DNA of 64,000 bases from Hippasteria phrygiana (Eukaryota > Echinodermata > Asteroidea > Valvatida > Goniasteridae), in contig JAZGUH010000152.1 in NCBI GenBank assembly GCA_037893225.1, positions 1,736,001 to 1,800,000 of the forward strand, read 5' to 3'. The translations under genes were made by a program, and so were the position numbers. The notes below the pieces were generated by a model. It was not told the DNA's origin, did not search any database, and saw only the letters and a program-made list of their open reading frames with translations. This document shows, piece after piece, positions 39,879-51,030 of the stretch (position 1 is the first letter of the stretch; each line of letters begins with the position of its first letter).

Positions 39879-40552
39879 TACCTTCCATCTAATAAATCTG
39901 TGCCTTCCTTGAAATAGAAAACCTGTGTGTTTACACTGAAACTACAGCAAGCTGAAAAGGTCGACTTTGTTGGATAACGGTGAATTTCCCTGAGTGTTGT
40001 AGTACTTGTACTCATCGAGTTGACTATATTTTTACTACACGCATTCATCTGGGTCTAATTTCACGGAGCTGCTAAGCACACAGATTTCCTTAGCACCAAA
40101 ATGTCTTGCTTAGTTAAAACAGTTTACCAGCAAAAGGCCATGGCATTTTCATGCTTGGCAAACAACAGCCGATAAATAAAAAAATCGCCCCCATAAAAAA
40201 TCGTCACCCCCCAGTTTCCCCCACCCCCACTGAAAATTTCGCAAACAGAGAAAATAACAGTATTATTAAGAAAAATACTGTGAGTGCCCCCCACACTGTA
40301 ACATCCACCTATGGAGTCAGCCTTGGCTACACCACTCCCCCCACCCCACCCCACCCCACCCCACCCACAGATTGTCTGTGTACTTCATGACCAACTTTTT
40401 TACCATACGCATGACACAACTATTCTTAAAACGCTAATTGTAAACTGTCGATGTTCATGCCCCGTTTTGAAGATGTAGAATGAGAAATCTTGTGTGAAAT
40501 CGATTACCTGTAATTAGTCCCCAACTTGTATTCAAAACCAGGAAAACGACAT

Positions 40553-41038
40553 TTAAAGATAACATAACATTTCCAAACATAAAAACAAACAAAAAACTAC
40601 TGAATAATTATGATAAAAACAATTAATAGTCTCAGGCAGACTGTAAAATCATGGCACCTGGTGTGCTGTCATTTTCAAGAAAAGTGGGTTTTTGTATCAA
40701 TTTGTAGTGATGGTCGACCAACCATCTTTTGAAAAATATGACTCAAAAAAAAAGAAAACCGCCCCATTTTACCAACTTCAATTTGTCCACATTTTACGGG
40801 TGCAAGTCCGCCAGTCTAGTTCCCCGACCTGGCAATTCCCTGGTGTGTATAAATTGCTGCTTTTTTGTCTGAAGTAGGGTCAGGGAACCAGACTACAAGA
40901 ACAGCATTTCTTTGTGTTTTTCCCCAGCATCTATGCACACAAAACTTTAAACAGGTCTGTGTTACAGTATTTGCTAACCCCCAAATCCATTCATTTCTGA
41001 AAATTACAGCAAAAGCCAATCTTGTTTACTGCCTTTAA
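40553..41038 (-). mobile_element. AAAGGTAGT MITE family, inverted copy
   Basis: The interior is the reverse of 39.5 and 60.2 kb: CATGGCACCTGGTGTGCTGT comes first and AACCCCCAAATCCATTCATT near the end. Confidence 0.65.
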
Positions 41039-41600
41039 AAATAAACGTGTTGTCTTGCGGGATTGATCAAAACATTTGAGATCAACACTGTCCATTAATT
41101 CAACTCCGAACAAAGGACGACGATGAGGTGTTTTTTGTCAGAATTTGTTACAATTTCTTCAAATTGTTGATATCTTGCGTCGGTGGTGCATCCTTGTCTT
41201 TGGTCCGTGGGGCAGAATATGTAATTTTTTTAGCGCATGGGTGGGGGTAATTCTGGTTGTGAAATAGTAGGCCTTTGAATTATATAAAGGGAATATGTCC
41301 CCCAGGGTGGGGATGTCCCGCAATAGTTTCCTTCAGTGATGCATTCAGGAAAATCATCACTTGAGCCTTTGCATACGTTTTAGTAAAACTGCTGTCTGAA
41401 AAACGTATTTTGAACAGTTAAGAATTAAACAAATACAATCTTACCTAAGATTTTTTTTCTCACGAAGTTAAAGTTTACATTGTCCAGAATACCGGAAGAT
41501 TTCAAGCCGTAATTGGGCAAGTCTGTTTCGAATTAGCCGCTTGATCTGTGTCACACTGTTTCCATGGTTACGCTGACGAGTGTGTAAAATAGAATTATTC

Positions 41601-42088
41601 TCCGAATTTCTTTTATTTTTGTTGCAACTTAAAAAGGAACTGCGTCTTAAATTGTCCGCTATCATTAGTCCACGAGATTTTTACGAAGTGGAATGATGGT
41701 AAACGTGGCCGCTCGTGGAAAGCGTGCTGTTCTCTGACCAAAAAAAAACACTTCCGAGCATCAAAATGTGTGGTTCAATGTCTTCTGACTAAAATTATGT
41801 GTGCATATACAGGGTGAGAGAAAAAAAACAGAACCAATGTTTTCTCCGAATTTCTTTTATTTTTGTTGCAACTTAAAAAAGAACTGCGTCTTAAATTGTC
41901 CGCTATCATTAGTCCACGAGATTTTTACGAAGTGGAATGATGGTAAACGTGGCTGCTCGTGGAAAGCGTGCTGTTCTCTGACCAAAAAAAACACTTCCGA
42001 GCATCAAAATGTGTGGTTCAATGTCTTCTGACTAAAATTATGTGTGCATATACAGGGTGAGAGAAAAAAAAACCGAACCAATGTTTTC
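41601..42088. repeat. 244-bp tandem duplication
   Basis: TCCGAATTTCTTTTATTTTT starts at 41601 and 41845. The two units are almost identical, differing by A-run lengths and a C/T. Confidence 0.92.
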
Positions 42089-42234
42089 TTCGTATTTCTT
42101 TTTACGATATGATAACTTGTTTGCACTGACAGGCCCCGATGGTGTTAACCATTAATGGCTTAAGTTTCTACATTCCGCTAGTTTTACGCCTCAGTTCGCA
42201 AGATCTGCCATGCGGAACTCAATCATTCTACATT

Positions 42235-43245
42235 AATTTTTCGTTTAAATAAATGTAAGTGGAGTTTTCCGTTCAGGGGGCTCATGTAATATCTCATTGG
42301 AAAACTAATAATTTGAATACTGCTAGAAAATCAGCTATTTAATTTTAAAATGTTTCGGGTGCCATGAGCAAAATGTAAGGACATAGCAACTGTAATCTTA
42401 TTTTACGATATTGGAAATTGGGGCCTCGTATGGGCCCTCCCCTCTCCCAGTCACAAAGTGGGGGGTATTTTCCTCACCCCACCCCTCCCAGATCTACACC
42501 TATGTGTGACATGTTATCGGCTTATTTGTTTCAACTTTATTGTCAAAACGGGTGAATCCGGGAAGTTTTGCGGGGCTAGTTCGGAGGTAGAAAAAAGTCT
42601 ACAAAATAATTTGCCAAACAAACTTGACCCCCAACACATTTCCCGTCGGTAAAATAATTTGACAGGCGAGGGTGGGGTGTTTGGGAGGGTGGGGGCTGGA
42701 TGGTACTCTTTCTGACGTTGGTGGCGCCATGTAACCCCATAATCTCCCAGTAAATGCGCTGTACTGAACCCGATGGAATCTTTTCTTACCCGTAAATTTT
42801 ACCCACTAAATAAAAGACCAAAGAACAGTGGCCGATTTGAGTCTATAAGCTAAACCCCCCAACCCCCCAAAAATGACACAGCAAGGGGGTTTAGACCCCT
42901 CTCCCGGATCCGCCCCTGAAAGTGCAGCGGGAGAGTGAATTGTGAAATACGGGAAATGCGTCGAAGAATACTCGTTTTCAGTATCGTCTGGCTTGCACCG
43001 GGAACTGTAGAAGCTTAGATATGATTGACCAAAATATAACCGAAATCTGTGACACCGTTTTGTTTTTACAATCTTGAATGTTAATCAACCAACCACCAGA
43101 ACAGTTTCGTTTATTCTTGCATAAACGCAGGAAAATTGAATTTGGGCGGCTATAGGATTATCGGGAACTTTAAGCGATGTTCCAAAAGGTATTACAGGCA
43201 TGAACCTGACCACAATGCTAATAATTAACCATATTAAATTAACCA
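42235..43245. repeat. About 1-kb dispersed repeat, copy 1
   Basis: It is shared with 63005-64000: AATCTCATTGGAAA-like start, TGGTACTCTTTCTGACGTTG, TAAATAAAAGACCAAAGAA, GGCTTGCACCGGGAACTGTA and ATCGGGAACTTTAAGCGATG, in the same order. Confidence 0.85.
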
Positions 43246-43609
43246 TGTTGCGTTTTTTCATCGACTTGTATCGAGAATTATGCGCCTGTTTAAATTCTTC
43301 TTTTTTGGTGAAAGAAAGAGGGACAAAAATAATTAATTCCCAGGGACCAGGAAATAGGTCAGAGATTTTTTTCAGTTTAAGCATCTACTACAGTGATACC
43401 GAAAGACCCCTGTAAAACGGAAAGACGTCTTTTTATCTATGGAAACTAAGAAAAACATCTTTAATATCTGAGTTTCTGTCACGTATGATAATTTATCTCG
43501 GAAACGTGGGTGGTCACTTTTAGTTTCTATGCGTTCATGATCTATCTAAAATTAAAATCAAACTGCGGACGCATAATAGAAAAATAGTGTCGTGTCGTTT
43601 AAAAGGAAG

Positions 43610-43990
43610 GCGGATGCCCCTTTTTAACTTTGATTTTTATATCATGCCGGCCAATATTTTCCAAGATGACCGCCTAATTTTTTGTTCATGATTTTGGCAT
43701 TTTTTCAAGATGGCTTTCGGTGACATTGCAGTCCCCAAATCGATTCGAAAGATGTAACAGATCAACTATGACGTATTTTCCCTCTTCCCTTTGCATTTTT
43801 GTGGATTTTGGTTTTGGAGAGCAAACAACAAACAAACAAACAAACAAACAAATAAAACCCAAAACAAGGCAACACCTTAAAAAAGAGGCGGGCGGAATGC
43901 ATTTTTTTAAATTTTGCCTCAGTGAACTTGTACACGAAGATAAAGATTTAATGTTGAGCCACAACCAATTTTGGATTATGGAAGTATAAA
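43610..43990. repeat. Diverged repeat pair, copy 1 (partner at 59690-60000)
   Basis: AATATTTTCCAAGATG, TTTTTCAAGATGGCTTTC and TTCCCTCTTCCCTTT are shared, in order. It includes an (AAAC)n run at 43829-43852. Confidence 0.65.
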
Positions 43991-44577
43991 TAATGATAAT
44001 GGAAGTATGTGTATCTGTAAATATCATAAATTAAATCAATGATGATCAATTGAATAAAACATCTTGTAAGATTCACATGCATGCATCAAAAGGGTGTTTT
44101 AAAATAATAAATAATAAATACCGGCCAACATATCACTAGAACGTGGACATTTACTGACAATTTACTTTGAGCATTTTCATTTCAGCTGTAGTAAACTATA
44201 GGCACTTTGTCTTGGAAAGTTTGTACGCATCTTATCAGGGGGCCAATGGGCTATATTGCAGGTAACTAATATTTTGTTGGTAACTAATGACAATCGGCAG
44301 TTCACAATGAACGTATTTTTTGTTCTTAAAGGGAGAGACATTTTAATCCCCTTTTTATTATTTCTGTTTGTTTATTTATGTATTTTTATAGGAAGGTTAA
44401 ACGCAGTGTTGTTTATCCGTGTCTCAATATCGGGGGCGGGGTGATTCTTTTTTTCCCAACACAAAAAGTACCCTTCAAAATGTTCCGTTATTGGTGCCGG
44501 TAGAATTTTATGACAAACTTGGAGCGCTGTTCAAAAGTTATGCCATTTTACATATGCATTTTGAACACCTGCCAGGG

Positions 44578-44650
44578 CTGCGTTCCACTCACGCGATCAA
44601 TGCAAACGTTCGCCAACGCTTTTTCGCGTTGTTTGCGTGAGTGGAACGCA
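44578..44650. mobile_element. Hairpin MITE with TGCGTTCCACTCACGC ends, copy 2
   Basis: TGCGTTCCACTCACGC and GCGTGAGTGGAACGCA are exact inverses around a short centre. Confidence 0.75.
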
Positions 44651-44721
44651 TCAAATTATGTTGCGGTTTCTTTTATGGCAAAGGGGATCGGACGCCAACC
44701 CCCCCCCCCCCCTCCCCCAGA

Positions 44722-44934
44722 CAGTGGCGTAACTACGGGGGGGGGGGGGGGGGGGAGTGCACGGGGGGCACGTGCCCCCCCCCCCCCCCACCGAAGGTTC
44801 GTGCCCCGGGTGCACCCCATTTGAAATTTTGAATTGCACACAAACAATACATCTGTTGCCATTCGGTGGCCCCCTTAAAAAATTGGTGCATCCCCAGGTT
44901 CCCCCCTACAAATTCAACCCTAGTTACGCCGCTG
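44722..44934. mobile_element. hAT MITE with perfect 8-bp duplication
   Basis: CAGTGGCGTAACTA and TAGTTACGCCGCTG are inverted. CCCCCAGA flanks both sides (44714-44721, 44935-44942). The interior has long G and C runs. Confidence 0.85.
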
Positions 44935-44942
44935 CCCCCAGA

Positions 44943-45573
44943 CCTGCCATGTTATTTATCTCCACTTGACTGAAAAAAATAGTAGAATGAAATGGTTGGA
45001 TATAGAAAAGGAGGACCCCAAGAGGCGGATTTTAAGCAGGCGAAACTCTTTTAATAGAGTTGCTTCCAGTCGTTCTATTTTCTTTTCAATGAAAAAGGCT
45101 TTGCGTTTGGATGTCCTGTTTCCCCCGTGTCCCATCATGCCCCAGTATATCCTACTGTCCGTCCAAGATTTTGGTAGTGTATTTTTAGCCGTGGAGTTTT
45201 CCCTGGAAATAATCTTGGAAGACAAAAAACTGATATTGTTTTGTAACTTTTTTTTAAACAAAGTGACTTTGAAAGATACAAATGAACGTGTTGATTATAC
45301 CAAATCAAAAAAAAATCGGGGATGCTTGTTAATGCATTACTTTTTTAGGTTTATGTTGGTTTTTGTTTCGTTCCGTTGCGCTCCGTTTGGTTTGGTTTGG
45401 TTTTGTTTCGTTTGGTGTCGTTCATGTCGAATTTTAAATAAAAAGCGGCTTTAGAGCGCTGTCTTCGTCAGAATCGGAGACTGCGACCAGAGGGAGAAGA
45501 TTGTAATATCAAGTTGATGTGACCAACGCCGGTAAAGTTCGTGAAAATAAAACTGTGATTTGCTATTTCTTTA
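44943..45573. other. Region upstream of the GPCR
   Basis: It is AT-rich with a T/G-rich run (45340-45425). A frame of 162 codons is open here but is low in complexity and unrecognised. ATTTCTTTAG at 45565-45574 could be an acceptor for a 5' untranslated exon. No promoter is evident. Confidence 0.35.
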
Positions 45574-45631
45574 GATTATCAACGATTTGCGCAGTGCACA
45601 GCATCCCCGATCACCAGCCACAGAGATTTCC

Positions 45632-46999
45632 ATGAATGCATCATACTCGGCTGTTGAAATGAGTCAAGGAGTAACAGACAGCGACGGACTGACAGCCGAC
45701 GAGAGCCAGTCAGTGGATCTATGGGATGTTCTACAAGCTCAACAGAGAGAACACTTAGACTTGTACAGGTTCCCCGTTACAGTAATCGCACCAATCGGTA
45801 TTCTGTTGAACTTCATCTTTCTGACTGCAGTGGCTCGGGTGAAATCCATGCGCACCAACATGAACGTCTACCTGTGCAATCTGGCTGTGGTTGACACCTC
45901 TTTCCTCACTTTGAAGTTATCGGCAGCGTGGGTTCCATTGGTTTACGGATCGGGGTGGTTCTGGGCTCGTCAGGCTGCTGGTTGGTCATTGCGTACGGCC
46001 TCTTACTGTATTGTGACCGCCATTGCAGTTGAGAGATTTCGTGCCGTATTCAGTCCAATCGAGTTTCGAGCTCAATCACGAAAGATTAGAGCGTACAAGA
46101 TATCGGTTGGTATCTGGATTCTTGCAGTTGCCACGGGTATCATTGGCGGACTACATCCTGGCAGCAACTTCGGTTATTACTGGGTAATTTGTTATTTATC
46201 TTTCATTGCGTGCAATTTTGCAGCGACTCTTTGTTCGTATATCTACATTGTCGTACAAGTTCGCCGTCAAGTGGCTTTTTCACCGAAGAATAAGGGGCTA
46301 CATTGGAAGGTTCTCCGCATGCTGGTGATCAACACTGCTGTGTTCTTTTTTCTGAGCTCTGTGCAAGTCATGTTGTTTATAATATCGTTAATTAATATGT
46401 CGATTGAGCTTCATGGACATCGACTTTTTATGTTCTTCTGGGTTTTACTAGACATAAAACTGATTAGAGGTCTTCTGGATGTGTTTAATAGTTCCGTAAA
46501 CCCGATCGTGTATAGTATGACTAACGAGGAGTACCGAGCCAACATATGGAAAGCGTTCCCCTTCCTCATCCGCGCTCTTCACTATCTCCTCCGCCCTCTG
46601 CGTCGTCGTCGTCGTCGTCGTCTCCGCCGCCAACGCCGCCACCGCCAGGCAGCCGCCGCCAATTCTCCATCGGAACTGGTAGAAATGGTGGAGATTCCCA
46701 AACGCGAAAGCCCGCCATTGAAAACGTCCCAAGAACTTGCCTCTGACAACAAGACTTTGAAGACAGAGGAGAAAGTCGTGCAGAAGCAGACAAGCTGTAA
46801 CGGGATTAGCGTTACTTTACAGATTCGGATGACTATAAATGACTCGGGAGACCAAGACGATTATGTTGATTTACATACAATTACGAACTGGTTTAATCAC
46901 ACACATGATCAACACATAGGAGCCATCTTGCCAACCAAGGCATGGCATTTCCCATCATGCACTTGTACAAAGTATGGAGTGCAAAAGGACAATAAATGA
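45632..46999 (+). CDS. Rhodopsin-family (class A) GPCR, orphan; 3' end replaced by LTR sequence
   Basis: This is an intronless 455-codon frame with seven hydrophobic segments, so it is a plasma-membrane receptor. I chose the ATG at 45632; the frame stays open upstream to 45575, but only through a TTG and past a possible acceptor at 45574. The N-terminus (about 46 residues, with an NAS sequon) is outside. TM1 contains GILLNF and TM2 contains NLAVVD, with Asp about 88. TM3 ends ERF (134-136) in place of DRY, and TM7 carries NPIVY (290-294). The usual TM3 cysteine is absent and TM6 lacks CWxP. The tail has an Arg-rich block at about 321-338 from CGT/CGC repeats. Residues 1-388 are native. From Cys389 to the stop the frame runs through a retrotransposon LTR. 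The ligand cannot be told; the overall look is peptide-receptor-like. Confidence 0.85.
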   Translation: MNASYSAVEMSQGVTDSDGLTADESQSVDLWDVLQAQQREHLDLYRFPVTVIAPIGILLNFIFLTAVARVKSMRTNMNVYLCNLAVVDTSFLTLKLSAAWVPLVYGSGWFWARQAAGWSLRTASYCIVTAIAVERFRAVFSPIEFRAQSRKIRAYKISVGIWILAVATGIIGGLHPGSNFGYYWVICYLSFIACNFAATLCSYIYIVVQVRRQVAFSPKNKGLHWKVLRMLVINTAVFFFLSSVQVMLFIISLINMSIELHGHRLFMFFWVLLDIKLIRGLLDVFNSSVNPIVYSMTNEEYRANIWKAFPFLIRALHYLLRPLRRRRRRRLRRQRRHRQAAAANSPSELVEMVEIPKRESPPLKTSQELASDNKTLKTEEKVVQKQTSCNGISVTLQIRMTINDSGDQDDYVDLHTITNWFNHTHDQHIGAILPTKAWHFPSCTCTKYGVQKDNK

Positions 47000-47033
47000 A
47001 TATGTACTCAGTATGTACATTTATACCGCTACA
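46796..47033 (-). repeat. 3' LTR of the TRIM element
   Basis: On the plus strand this copy extends the GPCR frame by 67 codons and provides its stop (TGA at 46997-46999). AATAAA overlaps that stop (46991-46996), so the LTR could also end the receptor transcript. Confidence 0.93.
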
Positions 47034-47045
47034 CTCCCCCCTCCT
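47034..47045 (-). other. Polypurine tract of the TRIM element
   Basis: The plus strand reads CTCCCCCCTCCT immediately after the LTR, so the minus strand is an unbroken purine run ending at the LTR. This is the plus-strand primer expected for the minus-strand orientation. Confidence 0.8.
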
Positions 47046-48102
47046 ATGACGAGACGTGGGAGAATGAAAGTGGATTACATATCTCCAATAAACGATTACA
47101 ATGTATGTAGTGTCATACTTTGTAGGATTGTACCCAAGATCATGAGCAAAGGTTCAAACAATGTTTTGTTCCATTTGTCCTATGTATAGAATCTGGTTCT
47201 ATATATTAATCAAAATCAAAGTGTTCAAGTTCGGTTTCGGAGGATCCGAACTAAATCCAAACGGACATCAGCAAAATGTTCATTTAACACCAGTGATTTA
47301 GTGTTCACATCAAACGCTCATCTTGACAAATTATTAAACAGTCACAGTCACAAAATCAGAGTCATGGCAGATCAGCATCATCAGAATGATCTGATCATCA
47401 GCAGATCAGTCACGTCATGGGTTGACATCGTTGGTGATTGGTTGGTTGGAAGGCGAGATGGGTCCCATGAGCTGACCAAGTTCAACAGTTCAAGGGGGCT
47501 TGAACAGGACGGTGCAGATGACGATCATCTTGACATCAACAGGAATACGAAGGGTAGGGGTAGATCAGACCACAGCAACACAGTCAGCGTGACGGGAACA
47601 AGGCACCGCGGGGGAACTCCTTGTTGTCACTCAGCAACACGAATAATGTCTCATCAGGTCATGTGAGAGTAAGGGAACTCCTCACGGGCGTGACGGGCGA
47701 GGTTTCTGGGGGAAACTCCTCTTGCCACAGGTAAACGCTACTCAGCAGCAGCAAAACGTGACGGGAACGTGGCACGTACGGAACGGCTTCCACGTTGTCA
47801 CCAAAGTCGAACACAGAACAGTCTTGCGAGTCGAACTCACGTACCTATGTTGACGCGTGACTTGATCAACTGTCAACAATACAGCAGAGCAGACGAACTC
47901 GTTAACAATGTCCACAGCAACGTAAACAGATACTTGGAGAACCACAATTACAAGTAGCACAACAGCAGAGTTGAAGAACTTGCACACTGATCCAGTCAGT
48001 ATGTGTGTTCAAAGCCGAACTCGCATATGCACGTGTGACATGGGTTTGCCGACACACACAGTTTACAACAGAATCGTCACAAATCTCAGGAATCACAAGT
48101 CA

Positions 48103-48119
48103 TCCTGCCGACTACGCCA
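48103..48119 (-). other. Primer-binding site (tRNA-Ser) of the TRIM element
   Basis: The plus strand reads TCCTGCCGACTACGCCA, the same as the 3' end of eukaryotic tRNA-Ser including CCA as I know it. The element strand is therefore its complement. It is separated from the 5' LTR by one base. Confidence 0.85.
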
Positions 48120-48120
48120 G

Positions 48121-48358
48121 TGTAACGGGATTAGCGTTACTTTACAGATTCGGATGACTATAAATGACTCGGGAGACCAAGACGATTATGTTGATTTACA
48201 TACAATTACGAACTGGTTTAATCACACACATGATCAACACATAGGAGCCATCTTGCCAACCAAGGCATGGCATTTCCCATCATGCACTTGTACAAAGTAT
48301 GGAGTGCAAAAGGACAATAAATGAATATGTACTCAGTATGTACATTTATACCGCTACA
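48121..48358 (-). repeat. 5' LTR of the TRIM element
   Basis: This is the second copy of the 238-bp LTR. In element orientation it starts TGTAGCGG and has a TATAAA-like box about 10 bp in. An apparent plus-strand protein here repeats the GPCR tail and is not a gene. Confidence 0.93.
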
Positions 48359-48362
48359 AAGC

Positions 48363-48395
48363 GTTGAAGCGAAGGTTAGACCATTGACTTATTGA
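48363..48395 (+). pseudogene. Stranded native 3' end of the GPCR coding sequence
   Basis: If the TRIM element and one AAGC are ignored, the receptor frame continues here for ten codons (VEAKVRPLTY) to TGA at 48393-48395. The unbroken frame supports the view that the insertion is recent and that the native receptor was 398 residues. Confidence 0.75.
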
Positions 48396-48464
48396 CCGTT
48401 TATACTCTTTTTCACATGACGTCACCAGTCCATATTGGACCGCCTACTGTTGTATTATGATGGT

Positions 48465-48898
48465 GGCGATTGTGTAGTGTAGGGCCCCTCTATAGTATAG
48501 TTTTGATCAATATAGAGTCAAGGGTATTTTTTCTCATGGCAAAATGACTTTTTTAAGCCAAAACAGACTTCTCTTAATTCTATTGGCATTTTTTTTGTTC
48601 TAATTTTGAATAGTTTATTGCGGTAAAAAAATGCAATTTACTTAAATGCACTTTACGGCAGTTACCATGTGAATTAATGCGGTTTTGCGTGTTTGCTGTG
48701 CGTCGCAGTGATTGCCATCTTTATTTTCGTGTTGCATTTTGTCGTCTTTCCCTGAAAAACTAAAACCCTGCCCTTTATCTACGGCATACCTGTTGGTTTG
48801 TAATGTCACTAACTAGTTTGGCAATTCCAATAAACCTAAAAGTAGATTTCTGTTCCCTTATAGGGAACAGGCCTGGGGCCCTACACTACACAATCGCC
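48465..48898. mobile_element. MITE with GGCGATTGTGTAGTGTAGGG ends
   Basis: The right end CCCTACACTACACAATCGCC is the exact inverse of the left. It has no coding capacity. Confidence 0.8.
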
Positions 48899-48989
48899 AT
48901 TATGGTAATTCGAATAGTACTTATTGGAATAAACCAGTCCAGCATGCCACGTGTTCTTGAATTAATATGATCTTCACTTGTTTGTGTGG

Positions 48990-50480
48990 TGGAAGACATG
49001 TAATACCCAGATAGACAATTATTTTTTCTGTAAATTGGTCGGTTTCACAGTCAGCATCAACTATACACTTGGCACGAGCAAAATTTCACCTGTAACAGTG
49101 ACACCAAGTTTTAAACTTTGACTGCACATGTCTTCTAGTTAGCAATTGATATATTTCAATTTGATAACCATATTAAATACTTATTTTAAATTTGTGTATA
49201 TAAAAATATCAACCTTCAAACCCTATTACAATGTTAGAAATATCATGTTTAATCATGTACAAAATTGGCACATTTTGTAAATTTTGTAAGTCATATCAAT
49301 AAAATGCATCATATTGATTCAGAAATTCAGTGAATTCACCATCAGGCTCTAAACAGTGTAACAATCAGGCTTTAAATGAATACACACCACGTCTTGTGGC
49401 CCAGATTAGTCACAAAAATAATTTAACTTGCATGTAATATTGTATAAATGGGAAATTTTGGACTAAATTTTGCATGTAACAATGACACCAAATATTGGTG
49501 TCCTGTTACAGGTGAAATATTAATTTCTGTACGGTGACAAGTATTTGTCTAATATATGCTTCTAAAATTTTAAACTTAAATGGCTAACTTTAAAATGGTA
49601 CTGTCTAAAAACTTAAGAGCACACACATTGTACACATCATTAGCACAGTGCATTTTCTTGATCATGCTAGATTTCCAAAATATGCAGTTCCATAAAACAA
49701 ATTGCAATAAAATCTGTATTAATACCAAAATGCTGCTTGCTTCAAAGAATGTAACCATTTTAATATCTAAAACTCAAATATCATTCAAAATAACCACTTA
49801 TTTCATGAATTATGGCTGGAAATAGACATTTCACCTGTAACGGTGTCAACGCGGACACCAAATAGTTATTGCCGCATATTTCAAAATTTCAAAATTGAAT
49901 ACAAATTCTTTTTAGATGAGTGTTCTGTACCCATGACTAAGACAAAGAAATGCTAAATTGTTGAAGAACTACTACTTTATACATAGTCAAAACACAACTG
50001 TAAAATATCACTCTGTAACATTTAGTGCTGACACCAAAGTGGTGTGATATATTTTAAAATGGCCACATTTGTGGTGTTTTTTAACATTTCATTGTAAGTT
50101 GTGTTTGATCTTTTCACAGATTGAAAACACTCATAAAATAACCAGTTCTTTGAAATAATTCACCTTTTCTCTAGATGCTATACTGAATTATAAATGTCAC
50201 TCTGTAACATGTTTTAGTTGACACCAAATGTTACAGAGTGATGGTAATTATATGGCCATCTCGTAATAAGACTACATCATCACGAATAATGTTATTTAAT
50301 ATTCATGATTACTATGTCTACAATAATTTGGAACCACAAATAGTCCCATTTGTCCTTCGAAAAATATTGCAAATTATATTTAGTTTGACCCATTAAAAAT
50401 GTCACGCTATTTTGCCTAAAAACACCACATTTTGGCATATTTTGAGTTTAATAAAATACACATTTTAATATTAAATTCAC
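48990..50480. repeat. Region of scattered CTGTAACAxTGACACCAA motifs
   Basis: CACCTGTAACAGTGACACCA and close variants recur about ten times without fixed spacing. It is similar in style to the element at 5129-6078 and is probably an old DNA transposon. No open frame is convincing. Confidence 0.45.
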
Positions 50481-50816
50481 AATGTTTGATATCATTTGAA
50501 AGCTTGCCATATGCCCTCCACATTTACACCATGATCAATATGAAACCCTTTTTTGGTGTTACCAAGGGAACTAAATGAATGATCAGACCCTCTGAAATTT
50601 GACTGGCCTCCACATTTATGTAAACACCCAAATGGAAGTGTTTCACATAGGTTTCCAATTTCCCGGTTGTTGTTTGTTTTGACTGGGAGATTATAAAGGG
50701 AAAAATCCAGCAGTACTGGACATTTAGGAGCCTTTATGTACATTTTAATGCACAATGCTTGAACGAAACCTTTCTGTCTGAGGTACTTTTAGAAAAATCA
50801 ATTTATCAATCTGTAG

Positions 50817-50988
50817 GGTGGAGCAGGTCTAGTTATACATGTACTTAGCTACTTATTTAGGCTAATGTACTAACTATGGTTTCCAACGGGTGTGGTATCC
50901 AGGGTACCATTGAGGATCTTCTCTATAGAAGATCCTCAAGTGTAGCTTGGAAACCATACCCCTGGGGAGTACCCTGGTTAACAACACC
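50817..50988 (+). mobile_element. Hairpin MITE (ATGGTTTCCAA), copy 1
   Basis: TATGGTTTCCAA and TTGGAAACCATA are inverted around GAGGATCTTC/GAAGATCCTC. GGTATCCAGGGTACC and AGTACCCTGG lie outside. The partner is at 52896-53099. Confidence 0.75.
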
Positions 50989-51030
50989 AGTTTATTAACT
51001 CCAGTGCAATTCAATTTCTTGTGTAACTTA

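Larger units (their letters stand above)
46796..48358 (-). mobile_element. TRIM-type non-autonomous LTR retrotransposon inserted in the GPCR coding sequence
   Basis: Two 238-bp direct repeats (46796-47033 and 48121-48358) start TG and end CA, and they look identical base for base. They are flanked by the 4-bp duplication AAGC (46792-46795 and 48359-48362). On the minus strand a primer-binding site complementary to the 3' end of tRNA-Ser adjoins the 48121 LTR, and a purine tract adjoins the 47033 LTR. The 1,087-bp interior has no gag or pol frame. Movement would need enzymes from a full-length relative elsewhere. Confidence 0.93.

Noticed and set aside
44966..45454. 162-codon frame upstream of the GPCR
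   Set aside because: Low-complexity, AT-rich, no recognisable domain, and an overlapping antisense frame of similar quality. There is no splice or start evidence.
45587..45631. Longer GPCR start at 45587
   Set aside because: That codon is TTG. The first in-frame ATG is at 45632.
46448..46793. Antisense and alternate-frame proteins over the GPCR tail
   Set aside because: They are shadows produced by the CGT/CGC repeat in the receptor coding sequence.
47971..48324. Apparent second protein with the same C-terminus as the GPCR
   Set aside because: It is the other LTR of the TRIM element, read on the opposite strand.
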